The notes under the pieces were generated by a model. It was not told the DNA's origin. It did no database searches and saw only the letters and a program-made list of their open reading frames with translations. From the NCBI RefSeq assembly GCF_905171765.1, contig NC_053397.1, positions 4,668,946 through 4,732,945 on the forward strand: DNA of 64,000 bases, written 5' to 3'. This document shows, piece by piece, positions 1-13,700 of this stretch (position 1 is its first letter; the number at the start of each line of letters is the position of its first letter). The position numbers and the translations under genes were made by a program. The DNA is from Bufo bufo (taxonomy: Eukaryota; Chordata; Amphibia; Anura; Bufonidae).

Positions 1-741
1 CTGGTTGTTGCTGTTGGGGGTACGTGTACACTGGTTGTTGCTGTTGGGGGTACGTGTACACTGGTTGTTGCTGTTGGGGGTACGTGTACACTGGTTGCTG
101 CTGTTGGGGGTACGTGTACACTGGTTGCTGCTGTTGGGGGTATGTGTACACTGGTTGTTGCTGTTGGGGGTACGTGTACACTGGTTGTTGCTGTTGGGGG
201 TACGTGTACACTGGTTGCTGCTGTTGGGGGTACGTGTACACTGGTTGCTGCTGTTGGGGGTACGTGTACACTGATTGTTGCTGTTGGGGGTACGTGTACA
301 CTGGTTGCTGCTGTTGGGGGTACGTGTACACTGGTTGCTGCTGTTGGGGGTACGTGTACACTGGTTGTTGCTGTTGGGGGTACGTGTACACTGGTTGTTG
401 CTGTTGGGGGTACGTGTACACTGGTTGCTGCTGTTGGGGGTACGTGTACACTGATTGTTGCTGTTGGGGGTACGTGTACACTGGTTGCTGCTGTTGGGGG
501 TACGTGTACACTGGTTGCTGCTGTTGGGGGTACGTGTACACTGGTTGTTGCTGTTGGGGGTACGTGTACACTGGTTGTTGCTGTTGGGGGTACGTGTACA
601 CTGGTTGTTGCTGTTGGGGGTACGTGTACACTGGTTGTTGCTGTTGGGGGTACGTGTACACTGGTTGTTGCTGTTGGGGGTACGTGTACACTGGTTGCTG
701 CTGTTGGGGGTATGTGTACACTGGTTGCTGTTGTTGGGGGG
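1..741. repeat. Minisatellite, 30-bp unit, about 25 copies
   Basis: The unit begins ctggttgttgctgttggggg and is exactly 30 bp, with two common variants (gttgttg or gttgctg) and no indels. It is cut by the window start. Because 30 is divisible by three, frames stay open; this is not coding evidence. It lies in the intron after exon 16. Confidence 0.97.
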
Positions 742-947
742 TCTCTTGTGCACAAATACCATTCTGTGTGAGCTTGGTTGAGGAGAGCTGTGTTGAGATG
801 CAGAACGTCTCCTTTGGGCTGCGCTGGAATATGAGGCTAGATGGGATGTTGGGGCAGCCGCTCTGGTCTTCTTTGCAGCAGGGAAGCCCCAGGTAGAGCG
901 CATGGTTATTGAAGGTGCTGTTCTCATCACACTGTGGAGAGACACGC
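742..947. other. Short intronic spacer between two arrays
   Basis: About 200 bp of non-tandem sequence separate the 30-bp and 29-bp arrays. I see no exon, transposon end or regulatory motif I can support here. Confidence 0.5.
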
Positions 948-1601
948 GGTCAGAGGTTGCGGGATGGGAGCGGTGCGGTCAGAGGATGCGGGATGGGAGC
1001 AGTGCGGTCAGAGGTTGCGGGATGGGAGCCGAGCGGTCAGAGGATGCGGGATGGGAGCAGTGCGGTCAGAGGTTGCGGGATGGGAGCAGTGCGGTCAGAG
1101 GTTGCGGGATGGGAGCAGTGCGGTCAGAGGTTGCGGGATGGGAGCAGTGCGGTCAGAGGTTGCGGGATGGGAGCAGTGCGGTCAGAGGTTGCGGGATGGG
1201 AGCAGTGCGGTCAGAGGTTGCGGGATGGGAGCAGTGCGGTCAGAGGTTGCGGGATGGGAGCAGTGCGGTCAGAGGTTGCGGGATGGGAGCAGTGCGGTCA
1301 GAGGTTGCGGGATGGGAGCAGTGCGGTCAGAGGTTGCGGGATGGGAGCAGTGCGGTCAGAGGTTGCAGGATGGGAGCGGCGCGGTCAGAGGTTGCAGGAT
1401 GGGAGCGGCGCGGTCAGAGGTTGCAGGATGGGAGCGGCACGGTCAGAGGATGCGGGATGGGAGCGGTGCGGTCAGAGGTTGCAGGATGGAAGCGCCGCGG
1501 TCAGAGGTTGCGGGATGGGAGCAGTGCGGTCAGAGGTTGCAGGATGGAAGCGCCGCGGTCAGAGGTTGCGGGATGGGAGCAGTGCGGTCAGAGTGGTGTG
1601 G
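948..1601. repeat. Minisatellite, 29-bp unit, about 22 copies
   Basis: The unit contains gcggtcagaggttgcgggat, with gggagcagt between repeats. Variants cluster at the right end (gcaggatggaagcgccgcgg types), while the middle is nearly homogeneous. The array starts about 20 bp downstream of the exon 16 splice donor. Confidence 0.97.
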
Positions 1602-1619
1602 GGCTGTTCAAGTCCATAC

Positions 1620-1726
1620 CTTGTAGACGTAAAGCTCGTGGATGTCATCGGACAGTGTTGTCCCGTCGTCTCTCATCAGTGGAGTGAAGGAAAAACCAAA
1701 GAGCTTCTTCTCCCCTTTGTCCTTTG
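1620..1726 (-). CDS. DOCK3: DOCK3 exon 16 of window: DHR-1 continued
   Basis: 107 nt, acceptor cgtctgtgcag and donor gtatggac. It completes a Thr codon and reads [20 protein letters not shown] then [16 protein letters not shown] 29-bp minisatellite starts about 20 bp past the donor. The following family exon (beginning around CDEN in DOCK3 as recalled) is not in the remaining 1.6 kb. Confidence 0.95.
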
Positions 1727-4700
1727 CTGCACAGACGAGAAAGTGAGAACTGTGATTACTAACCGTGTTGTCCGCAAACAGGGGCACTCCCATTAAACCC
1801 GTATCCACTGGACCCCATGCCACCTGATTTGCCACAGGCTGTTTGTTGGTCAGCCATTACTGTGCCCTGCACCCACATCAGCACCTTTGGGTATTACTAA
1901 AACGTACTGGAGCAATGCCGGAACTCAAAGCGTAGATGGGAACCCCGGAATCTGTCAATGGGGATGGGCAGTTTTACAAGCTCCCCCCACCGGGGGCTGT
2001 TGCTGTGGTAAAGGACGAACGAGTGGTACTGCGTACGTGGGGGCTCCCCGGTGCCCAGGCTGACACAGTCCTGCAAGACACAAGTCACACATTAATCACC
2101 ATCTGCAGGAGCTGCTGACGCCGTTACTGGTACACGCAGGGTTAATACAGAGGGGATGCAATAGATAATCTACAACTAGTTTATAGTTCTGTGCTGCTTG
2201 ATGACATCATGTCCACAGTCCCATCCGAGCTGCGCTGCACACAGACACAGAAGAGGATGCTGGCATATGAGATCAGAACTGTAGATGCAGCTCTGGATGT
2301 GACTGGGGTTTTGCAAGATACGTGCTGATGAAGCTTCTCACCCTCAGGTTCTCTCCGTCAGCGTAGAGCACGTGCATGGTGACCTCGATGTTCTTCTGCA
2401 CGCTCTTTCCTCCTCTCTCAAAGTCGCCCCTCTCCAGAGTCACATAGAGGTCATTGCGCACATCCCCTGCCAGGACAATATACACATGGCATAAGTACTA
2501 ACCACTGCAGAGCATTGCACCCAAAGCAGAGCACAGCAAAGCATCTCTAGCATATGCAGAACATGAGGCCTGCTGCCATACTGCAGAGCATCACTCCTGT
2601 GCAGCGATGTCAATGTCTGCAGCGCCATGCACAAGTCACACACTGCGCCATTCACTGGCCGGGTGGCAGAGCTGGGAAAACATCACGTGATGTCAGCGCC
2701 CCCGTCAGGCAGCGGCCAGTGACCAGGCTGAAGCAGTGGTGGGCATAGGGACTTACACTCTAACATCTGTATGTCTGAGTGATGGGCAAGTAGAGGAGAG
2801 GGGGGAGAGAAAGAAAGGACAGAGCAGTGAGCCGGTACAGAGTGAGCAGAGCTGGGTGAGCGCCACCAGGACAAGGCGACAACCAGCGCTCAGTCACTGC
2901 CGCCAGAACTGTGGTGGAGCAACCCAAAGACTGACGTGACCCTCATATAAACCAAAGAGAAGCAGCCGGACAATGTGCAGGAAAGGTCTCTGTACCCCCG
3001 ATACTACAGCATGCGCTAAATATATATATGTGTGTTCGCCAGGGGATGTATATGTCTGCTCTATGGAGGGATGGATAGATACTATGTATCTATGTATATT
3101 ATACATACAGTACAGACCAAAAGTTTGGACACACCTTCTCATTCAAAGAGTTTTCTTTATTTTCATGACTATAAAGGCATCAAAACTATGAATTAACACA
3201 TGTGGAATTATATACATAACAAACAAGTGTGAAACAACTGAAAATATGTCATATTCTAGGCTCTTCAAAGTAGCCACCTTTTGCTTTGATTACTGCTTTG
3301 CACACTCTTGGCATTCTCTTGATGAGCTTCAAGAGGTAGTCCCCTGAGATGGTCTTCCAACAGTCTTGAAGGAGTTCCCAGAGATGCTTAGCAATTGTTG
3401 GCCCTTTTGCCTTCACTCTGCGGTCCAGCTCACCCCAAACCATCTCGATTGGGTTCAGGTCCGGTGACTGTGGAGGCCAGGTCATCTGGCGCAGCACCCC
3501 ATCACTCTCCTTCATGGTCAAATAGCCCTTACTTTCAAAGTTTTCCCAATTTTTCGGCTGACTGACCGACCTTCATTTCTTAAAGTAATGATGGCCACTC
3601 GTTTTTCTTTACTTAGGGCTCTTTCACACCTGCGTTATTGTCTTCCGGCATAGAGTTCCGTCGTCGGGGCTCTATGCCGGAAGAATCCTGATCAGTTTTA
3701 TCCTAATGCATTCTGAATGGAGAGAAATCCGTTCAGGATGCATCAGGATGTCTTCAGTTCCGGACCGGAACGTTTTTTGGCCGGAGAAAATACCGCAGCA
3801 TGCTGCGCTTTTTGCTCCGGCCAAAAATCCGGAACACTTGCCGCAAGGCCGGATCCGGAATTAATGCCCATTGAAAAGCATTGATCCGGATCCGTCCTTA
3901 AGCTAAACGTTGTTTCGGCGCATTACCGGATCCGACATTTAGCTTTTTCTGAATGGTTACCATGGCTGCCAGGACACTAAAGTCCTGACAGCCATGGTAA
4001 AGTGTAGTGGGGAGCGGGGGAGCAGTATACTTACCGTCCGTGCGGCTCCTGGGGCGCTTCAGAGTGACATCAGGGCGCCCAACGCGCATGGATGACGTGA
4101 TCACATGGACACGTCATCCATGCGCATGGGGCGCTCTGACGTCACTCTGGAGCGCCTCGGGAGCCGCACGGACTGTAAGTATACCGCTCCCCGCTCCTAC
4201 TATGGCAACCAGGACTTTAATAGCGTCCTGGCTGCCATAGTAACACTGAACGCATTTTGAAGACGGATCCGTCTTCAAATGCTTTCAGTTCACTTGCGGT
4301 GTTACGGATCCGGCGTGTAATTCCGGCAAATGGAGTGCACGACGGATCCGGACAACGCCAGTGTGAAAGAGGCCTTAGCTGCTTTTTTCTTGCCATAATA
4401 CAAATTCTAACAGTCTATTCAGTAGGACTATCAGCTGTGTATCCACCTGACTTCTCCTCAACGCCACTGATGGTCCCAACCCCATTTATAAGGCAAGAAA
4501 TCCCACTTATTAAACCTGACAGGGCACACCTGTGAAGTGAAAACCATTTCAGGTGACTACCTCTTGAAGCTCATCAAGAGAATGCCAAGAGTGTGCAAAG
4601 CAGTAATCCAAGCAAAAGGTGGCTACTTTGAAGAACCTAGAATATGACATATTTTCAGTTGTTTCACACTTGTTTGTTATGTATATAATTCCACATGTGT

Positions 4701-7700
4701 TAATTCATGGCTGAAGGGCCCATACGCAAGTGGCCTGAAACGCGTCACATTGTGCTACAGTTTCTCCGTTTGTACACATGGATTTTAATTGAATATGTGA
4801 AAGAATAAAGCATTGGTTTTTAAGGATAAGGAGCTGGACGTTTTCTTGCTATTCCTGGATTGCTCACCTGGCTGCGTCTAGACCAGTACAGTCCGCGACT
4901 CCTTTAAAAAACTGGAGGCGAGTGCTGCAGTACATGAATATTTTTTTTTTGCATGTGTGTATGTATATATACACAGGTGAAACTCGAAAAATTTGAATAT
5001 TGTGCAAAAGTCCATTTATTTCGGTAATGCAAATAAAAAGAAATTGCATTAATGCAGCTTAAAATTCGAATTTTGTGAAACGGTTGAATATTCTCGGCTC
5101 AAAGTGTCCCCCTCTAGTCGGCTAATTAACCCATACCCCCCGAGCAAAGGGAACCTCAAAATTGTGACTTTTGGCTTTCACAAGCTGTAAGCCGTAATCA
5201 TCCAAATTATACCAAATAAAGGCCTGGAATATCTCACCTTCCATGTAATCAGTCTCCTATAGTAGTGTCACCTTTTAAGTTGCTTTACTGAAATAAATGA
5301 ACTTTGCATGATATTCTAATTTTTCGAGTTTCACCTGTATGTATATATGTGTATGTGTATGTATACAGTGCCTTGTAAAAGTTTTCACCCCCTCCCCTTG
5401 ACTTTTTTCGTATTTTGGTGCCTCACAACCTGGAATTTCCATGGATTGTTTGAGGATTTCCATCCTGTAATTACAGAAGATGCCGACAACTCTGAAGAGG
5501 TTTTTTCTTTTTTATTGTGAAGCAACAACAAATAGGACAAAATACCAGAAACAGTCAATGTGCAGAACTATTCACCCCCCTGAAGTCCGTACTCTGTGAA
5601 GCCTCTTCTGCGTCAATCACAGCTCCAGGTCGCCCTGGATCAGTCTCTAGGAGCAGTCGCCACATCTGACCGCTGGGATTGTTGCCCGTTCCTCCTTGCA
5701 GAACGGCTCCGGCTCCTTCAGGTCGGAGGTTTCTGCTTGTGAACAGCCATCTTTACCTCTGACCACAGATCTTCTACTGGATTGAGGTCTGGGCTGTGAC
5801 TCGGCCGTTCCAACACATTTACAGGTTTCCCCTCCGTCCTGGCCTCAGATCACGCACAGAGTGGGGCAGGTTCTGCTGAAGAATATCCCTGTCTTTACCA
5901 CCATCCATCTCTCCCTCAGCTCTGACCAGTTTCCCAGTCCCCCCAGTATGATGCTGCCACCACCATGTCTCACTGGGGATGGTGTTCTTTGGGTGATGAT
6001 GTGTTGGGTTCGCGCCAGACAAAGCGTTTTCTTTGATGGCCGATAAGTCCAATGTTAGTCTCCTCAGACCAGAGCCCCTTCCTCCATACATTTTGGGGTC
6101 TCCTCAGACCAGAGCCCCTTCCTCCATACATTTTGGGGTCTCCTCAGACCAGAGCCCCTTCCTCCATACATTTTGGGGTCTCCTCAGACCAGAGCCCCTT
6201 CCTCCATACATTTTGGGGTCTCCTCAGACCAGAGCTCAGTCCTCCATACATTTTGGGGTCTCCTCAGACCAGAGCCCCTTCCTCCATACATTTTGGGGTC
6301 TCCTCAGACCAGAGCCCCTTCCTCCATACATTTTGGGGTCTCCTCAGACCAGAGCTCAGTCCTCCATACATTTTGGGGTCTCCTCAGACCAGAGCCCCTT
6401 CCTCCATACATTTTGGGGTCTCCTCAGACCAGAGCCCCTTCCGCCATACATTTTGGGGTCTCCTCAGACCAGAGCCCCTTCCTCCATACATTTTGGGGTC
6501 TCCTCAGACCAGAGCCCCGTCCTCCATACATTTTGGGGTCTCCCACAGGACTTTTCACAACCTCACAACGCGCCTTATTGTTTCTAGCTGACAGTAATGG
6601 CTTCTTCTGGCCGCTCTGCCATAAAGCCCAACTCTATGGAGCGTACGGCTTATTGTCGTCCTCTGTACAGATCCTCCAGTCTCTGCTGTGGGACTCTGCA
6701 GCTCCTCCAGGGTCACCTGAGGTCTCTGTGCTGCCTCTCTGATTAATGCCCTCCTTGCCCGGTCCATCAGTTTTGGTGGGCGGCCGTCTCTGGCAGGTTT
6801 GCTGTTGTGCCATGTTCTTTCCATCTGGTTATGATAGATTTGATGGCGCTCCTGGGGATCAGCAAAGATTGGGATATTTTTTTATAACCTAACCCTGACT
6901 TGTGCTTCTCAACAACATTGTCCCTTCCTTGTTTGGAGAGTTCCTCGGTCTTCATGGCAGTGTTCGGTTAGTGATGCCTCTTGCTTAGGTGTTGCCGCCT
7001 CTGGTGTGTATATGTAATGACAGATCATGTGACACTTAGATTGCACACAGGTGACATCATGTCACTAATCATGTGACTTCTGAAGATAATTGGTTGCACC
7101 AGAGCTTTTTATGGGCTTCCTAACAAAGGGGGTGAATACATACGCACAGGACAATGTTTACTATTTCTAAACAATAGTTTTATTTCTATATTTTTCTCCT
7201 TTCACTTCACCGACTTAGACTATTGTGTTCTGATCCATCACATAACATTCAGATTAACAGAACATTGAACTTAAGGCTGTAATGTAACAAAATAGGAAAA
7301 AAGTCAAGGGGGGTGAATACTTTTGCAAGGCACTGTATACGCAAAACCTATATTATCTAATCTGTCATTAATGGCTCCTGATGATACAGATAACTCTGTA
7401 GAAACGCGCTGAGCGGGATCTGACTGCGCGGTTTAGTTAGCGGGGGTTATGTACTAGTTATTGGCGCCTCTTTGTGCGGGCACATCGATATACGCAGGGA
7501 TACATTTAGCCTATTACCAGTTCACAGCCTCGGTACAACTGTTAGTTCCGGGGACCTGTGTCCCCACGTGGCTCTCCGGATTTTTTGATCAGTTTGACCT
7601 ATATTGGGGTTTTCTGCCTTTGACATATTAGGGCCGTCCTGCCCATATTCTTATATAAGGGATTCAATAAAGTTTTCTTATTTTCTTTTAGTGTCTTCTT

Positions 7701-10700
7701 CAGGCGGTGATTTGATGCACTTATACCTGGCATGATGACATCAGGGAACCCCAGTTTGCGGGTGACGGCCGCCCCTCTGTTAAACAGCAGCTGGTTTTCT
7801 CGGCGGATCTGCTCCATGTCCCCTCGCAGGAGTTGTAACGACACGATGAGACCTGGATGAGCAGAAAGACGATACAACCTTAATAATGGCAGGAGGTACC
7901 AGGGGATCAGCGGCAGGTGACCTGGGCACCTCTTATCAGTGGGAGCGGGGGGCGTACATGGAGAACCCTGCACCTTTCTTCCCTAGGACTGCAGTCTATG
8001 GGTGGGGAGCTCTCCGCGGTGCTGAAACCACATCCCAAAGAAAGAACAAAAACAGCAGAAGACATCGGGGGTCACACATGTAAAGGGCCGACTAACTTAC
8101 CCTGTAAATCTGCTGAAATCTACTGCTCTGGGGAGGGGGCCATTCTGTCCGTAAGGAACTGCACTCTGGGAAGGGGAGCGCTCTCTGAGGACAAGGAATG
8201 TTTTTTGTGGAGGGGGAGCTCTCTCTGGGGAGGAGAAATGCCCTCTGTGGAGGCAGAGAATGTTCCAGGCAGCGCTCCGGGGATGGGAAAGGGGGCGCGC
8301 GCCGGGGATGGGAAAGGGGGCGCGCGCCGGGGATGGGAAAGGGGGCGCGCGCCGGGGATGGGAAAGGGGGCGCGCGCCGGGGATGGGAAAGGGCGCGCGC
8401 CGGGGATGGGAAAGGGCGCTCCAGTACCATAGTTGGAGCGCCGGGGATGGGAAAGGGCGAGCGCCGGGGATGGGAAAGGGCGCTCCAGTACCATAGTTGG
8501 AGCGCCGGGGATGGGAAAGGGCGAGCGCCGGGGATGGGAAAGGGCGCTCCAGTACCATAGTTGGAGCGCCGGGGATGGCAAAGGGGGCGCGCGCCGGGGA
8601 TGGGAAAGGGCGCTCCAGTACCATAGTTGGAGCTGGGTGTGGAGTACTTGGTGCTGGTCTTCCGGATGATGTTCTCATGGATCTGGTACCACTCATTCTC
8701 ATTATTACACCTGTAGACAGTATCACAGAGATTCCTGTGAGTGACGGGGAGACCTCCGTGCTGCACCCAGCCCCCGCACTGCATAGACATCAACATAAGA
8801 GCCGCCATTCACAGATTTCTCATTTTTTCATTTTATTTTCATACTTTCTTAGTTGACAAAAATGTCAAGTACAATTTCAATCGTAGCACAAAAATTATAT
8901 GTAGATCACCAACCAGAGCAGCCTGTACGGCCCACTTGCTTTGCAGTGCAGCTCTGCTTGTTCAGACTGGCTACTTTATAAAAGCTCAAGCTCAGCAGGA
9001 GGTGGACGGAGGACACGTGAGCCGAGGTATAAACCCTCATCGTATAGCTGGTGTGCCCTGAGATATACACAGGGTATAGACCACTCTCGGCTCTGTCACG
9101 TCGCTCACTAGAGGGGTCTCTTGCTTTCATTTTGTGCTGTTGGCTTGGATTTTATCCCAGATTCAGTATTTGACCTCTACACTGAGCTTCCCCCATCTGC
9201 CGGGTTTACTGTAATCCCCCCATGTCTGTCACAAGCTCCTCCAGGGTCGGGTCACTCTACTGTGTTATTAGTATGAATATTGTTAGATTAATACACCAGC
9301 AATAGCCGACGAATGAAGAACGCTTCCACTGAGATCCATGTACACTGCTACACTGTATCCAAGTAATCATATACACCGCTACATTGTATCTATGCACCAA
9401 TATACACTTCTACTGTATCCAAGACTCACATAGACTGTTATCAGGGCTGTGTACTCACATATAAACCTTCATGACAAAGTCCTTCTCGTCCCGATGTTCG
9501 CACAGCGCCGGCAGCACTTCCCCCAGGCTCAGCACAGCGCATCCGTAGGGTCTCCGGTAATGGATGTGAGAGGGACCTTTCCGGGAGTCGTTTAGAAGCA
9601 TTCGCCCTGAAACACAAAAAGAAGTAAAGTCATCTGTGCTCCCCATAGGGATGATTGAAACATGGGGACGAGTGCAGGGGTCACCTACCTATCCTGATTA
9701 CATGGACGACAAGGTGGAGGTCGCGCTTCACGTCCTTACTGCTCAAATCCTGTCATAAAGTACAAACAAGTCACACATCACCCTGAGAGCTAAACCTTAC
9801 TGACAGCCAAAAACAGACACCACACAATAGACATGTCAGTAAAAAGTCCCCTGAGCCCCCGTCACCGCTCACACTGCCATCATAGCTGTGGGCAAAACAT
9901 AACGGAACAGGCAAATCAGGAAATCCTAACTTCAAGGGCAAGAAGTAGTGAGACCAAGAAATATCAGAAAATGGAAAAACTAAATGTACCTCACCGCTGA
10001 TCAGTGCGCATCCGATATTATACTCCAGAGCTGCACTCACTATTCTGCTGGGGCAGTCACTGTGTACATACATTACTTATCCTGAGTTACATCCTGTATT
10101 ATACTCCAGAGCTGCACTCACTATTCTGTTGGTGCAGTCACTGTGTACATACATTACTTATCCTGTACTGATCCTGAGTTACATCCTGTATTATACTCCA
10201 GAGCTGCACTCACTATTCTGCTGGTGCAGTCACTGTGTACACACATTACTTATCCTGTACTGATCCTGAGTTACATCCTGTATTATACTCCAGAGCTGCA
10301 CTCACTATTCTGCTGGTGCAGTCACCGTGTACATACATTACTTATCCTGTACTGATCCTGAGTTACATCCTGTATTATACTCCAGAGCTGCACTCACTAT
10401 TCTGCTGGTGCAGTCACTACATACATTACTTATCCTGTACTGACCCTGAGTTACATCCTGTATTATACTCCAGAGCTGCACTCACTATTCTGCTGGTGTA
10501 GTCACTGTGTACATACATTACTTATCCTGTACTGACCCTGAGTTACATCCTGTATTATACTCCAGAGCTGCACTCACTATTCTGCTGGTGGAGTCACTGT
10601 GTACATACATTACTTATCCTGTACTGATCCTGAGTCACATCATGTATTATACTCCAGAGCTGCACTCACTGTTCTGCTGGTGCAGTCACTGTGTACATAC

Positions 10701-13700
10701 ATTACTTATCCTGTACTGATCCTAAGTTACACCCTGTATTAGGCTCCATTCACACGTCCGCAATGTGTTTTGCGGATACACGGAGACATGGATCCGCAAA
10801 ACACGGAAAGCGGCAATGTGCGTTCCGCATTTTGCGGACCGCACATTGCCGACATAATAGAATATGCCTGTTCTTGTCCGCAATTGCGGACAAGAATAGG
10901 ACATGTTCTATTTTTTTGCGGAAACGGAAGCACGGATGCGGAAGTGCGGATCCGCAAATGTGGATGCGGACAGCACATTCCGTCCCCATAGAGAATGAAT
11001 GGGTCCGCACCCTTTCCGCAAAATTGCGGAAAGGATGCGGACACATTTTGCGGACGTGTGAATGGAGCCTTATACTCCAGAGCTGCACTCACTATTCTGC
11101 TGGTGCAGTCACTGTGTACATACATTACTTATCCTGTACTGATCCTGAGTTACATCCTGTATTATACTCCAGAGCTGCACTCACTATTCTGCTGGTACAG
11201 TCACTGTGTACATACATTACTTATCCTGTACTGATCCTGAGTTACATCCTGTATTATACTGCAGAGCTGCACTCACTATTCTGCTGGTGCAGTCACTGTG
11301 TACATACATTACTTATCCTGTACTGATCCTTAGTTACATCCTGTATTATACTCCAGAGCTGCACTTACTATTCTGCTGGTGCAGTCACTGTGTACATACA
11401 TTACTTATCCTGTACTGATCCTGAGTTACATCCTGTATTATACTCAGGAGCTACACTCACTATTCTGCTGGTGCAGTCACTGTGTACATACATTACTTAT
11501 CCTGCACTGATCCCGAGTTACATCCTGTATTATACTCCAGAGCTGCACTCACTATTCTGCTGGTGCAGTCACTGTGTACATACATTACTTATCCTGTACT
11601 GATCCTGAGTTACATCCTGTATTATACTCCAGAGCTGCACTCACTATTCTGCTGGTACAGTCACTGTGTACATACATTACTTATCCTGTACTGATCCTGA
11701 GTTACATCCTGTATTATACTCCAGAGCTGCACTCACTATTCTGCTGGTGCGGTCACTGTGTACATACATTACTTATCCTGTACTGATCCTGAGTTACATC
11801 CTGTATTAGACTCCAGAGCTGCACTCACTGTTCTGCTGGTGCAGTCACTGTGTACATGCATTACTTATCCTGTACTGATCCTGAGTTACATCCTGTATTA
11901 TACTCCAGAGCTGCACTCACTATTCTGCTGGTGCAGTCACTGTGTACATACATTACTTATTCTGTACTGATCCTCAGTTACATCCTGTATTATACTCCAG
12001 AGCTGCACTTACTATTCTGCTGGTGCAGTCACTGTGTACATACATTACTTATCCTGTACTGATCCTGAGTAACATCCTGTATTATACTCCAGAGCTGCAC
12101 TCACTATTCTGCTGGTGCAGTCACTGTGTACATACATTACTTATTCTGTACTGATCCTCAGTTACATCCTGTATTATACTCCAGAGCTGCACTCACTATT
12201 CTGCTGGTGCAGTCACTGTGTACATACATTACTGATCCTGTACTGATCCTGAGTAACATCCTGTATTATACTCCAGAGCTGCACTCACTATTCTGCTGTG
12301 TACATACATCCCTGCAGGCAGTAATGTGAACAGATACTGAATCCTGACCCCCGCCCTGTGTGACCGTCCTTGGACTCTGGGCCTCATCTATAATATATAC
12401 AGGATGTCTATCACGTACGGTGAAGAGGGCGCTGAGCCGCTCCAGCTTCTCCGGGTTCCTGGGGCCTCCGTTCTTGTTGAGTCGGACCATGAACCTCTCA
12501 CTAGGAGGAGAGACAGAGGTTAATGTGACAGACAGGAGACACTGAGGAAGTGAGACATGCAGGTAGCAGGACCCGGGGCAGAGACATATAGATGACAGGA
12601 GCAGTCAGTAGAGGGGTGAATGGAGGCGATGGGGAGTGAATCACCTGATCTGACGAGCCTCCCTCATGTCGTACAGTGAGAAGAAGAGGTCCACGTCCTC
12701 CCCGATGTTGCTGTGTGTGAAGCTCTTCAGATTGAGGAGCAGGTGGTGAGGGACCGGGGCGCGAGGTTCCTTGTGCCTCTGCCTTAGGGTATCCACCTGT
12801 GACAGCACAGCAGGTCACCTGTCAGCAGCCTGGATCATCCTACCCGTCCCCCTGTCTGTGACACCATTCATTGCCCCAATGTCTGCCCCTCCGTGCTGTG
12901 GGAGGACTGGGCGCTGAGCCACATAAATATCAAGGCAGAATCTGGAAGAGCTGGGTGAGATGCATTATGGGAGCCTTAATGGCAGCCATATTGGTGGTCA
13001 CCCAGCTTTCCCGGAGACCTAAATCTGCTCGTTCTGTATTGATCTGGGGGCGTAGGGAGTGTTACAGGTGACCGCCTGAGTCGTCATGGTGGTCGTGACC
13101 GCGGCAAACGCTAATCTTCCTCAGTCCAGCATGGATCGGGGAGCCCTACAGTCATCTCCCCCCTGTCGCCCCGTTTTCTGAAGCCCCCCCTTTACCTGAT
13201 TCGTGCTCTGCTGTACACTGTGTCGACTTGACAGATGCTGCAAAGAAAAAAATACACAAAGTGAGGGCCGCACAAGGAACAAGAAAGCAACAAAGAGCAG
13301 GACCCCCGGCATCTCACAGGACCCCCGACATCACATGGAAACCCCTCGACATCCCGCAGGAACCCCGACATCTCACAGGACCCCCGACATCACATGGAAA
13401 CCCCTCGACATCCCGCAGGAACCCCGACATCTCACAGGACCCCCGACATCACATGGAAACCCCTCGACATCCCGCAGGAACCCCGACATCTCACAGGACC
13501 CCCGACATCACATGGAAACCCCTCGACATCCCGCAGGAACCCCGACATCTCACAGGACCCCCGACATCACATGGAAACCCCTCGACATCCCGCAGGAACC
13601 CCGACATCTCGCAGGACCTCCGACATCCCGCAGGACCCCCGACATCATACAAGACACCCCCCCCCCCCGACATCACACAGGACCCTCGACATCTCGCAGG

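Larger units (their letters stand above)
3108..4708. mobile_element. Tc1-like transposon remnant, right end truncated
   Basis: The left terminus starts cagtacagaccaaaagtttg after a TA. The inner arms (cctagaatatgacatatttt and its complement near 3250) match on both sides, so it is a long-TIR Tc1-type element common in fish, frogs and lampreys. The right arm ends at about 4708, roughly 90 bp short of the expected terminus. A Harbinger-like MITE sits inside it at 3616-4374. Confidence 0.85.
5366..7335. mobile_element. Tc1-like transposon with internal minisatellite
   Basis: The ends cagtgccttgtaaaagtttt and its complement near 7316-7335 are flanked by TA. The length, about 1.97 kb, exceeds the usual 1.6 kb because a 40-bp tandem array (6055-6542) has grown inside the transposase gene. 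The transposase is on the minus strand. Confidence 0.92.

Noticed and set aside
6033..6742. 184-189-codon plus-strand frames with an [17 protein letters not shown] repeat
   Set aside because: Antisense reading of a 40-bp tandem expansion inside a Tc1 transposase pseudogene.
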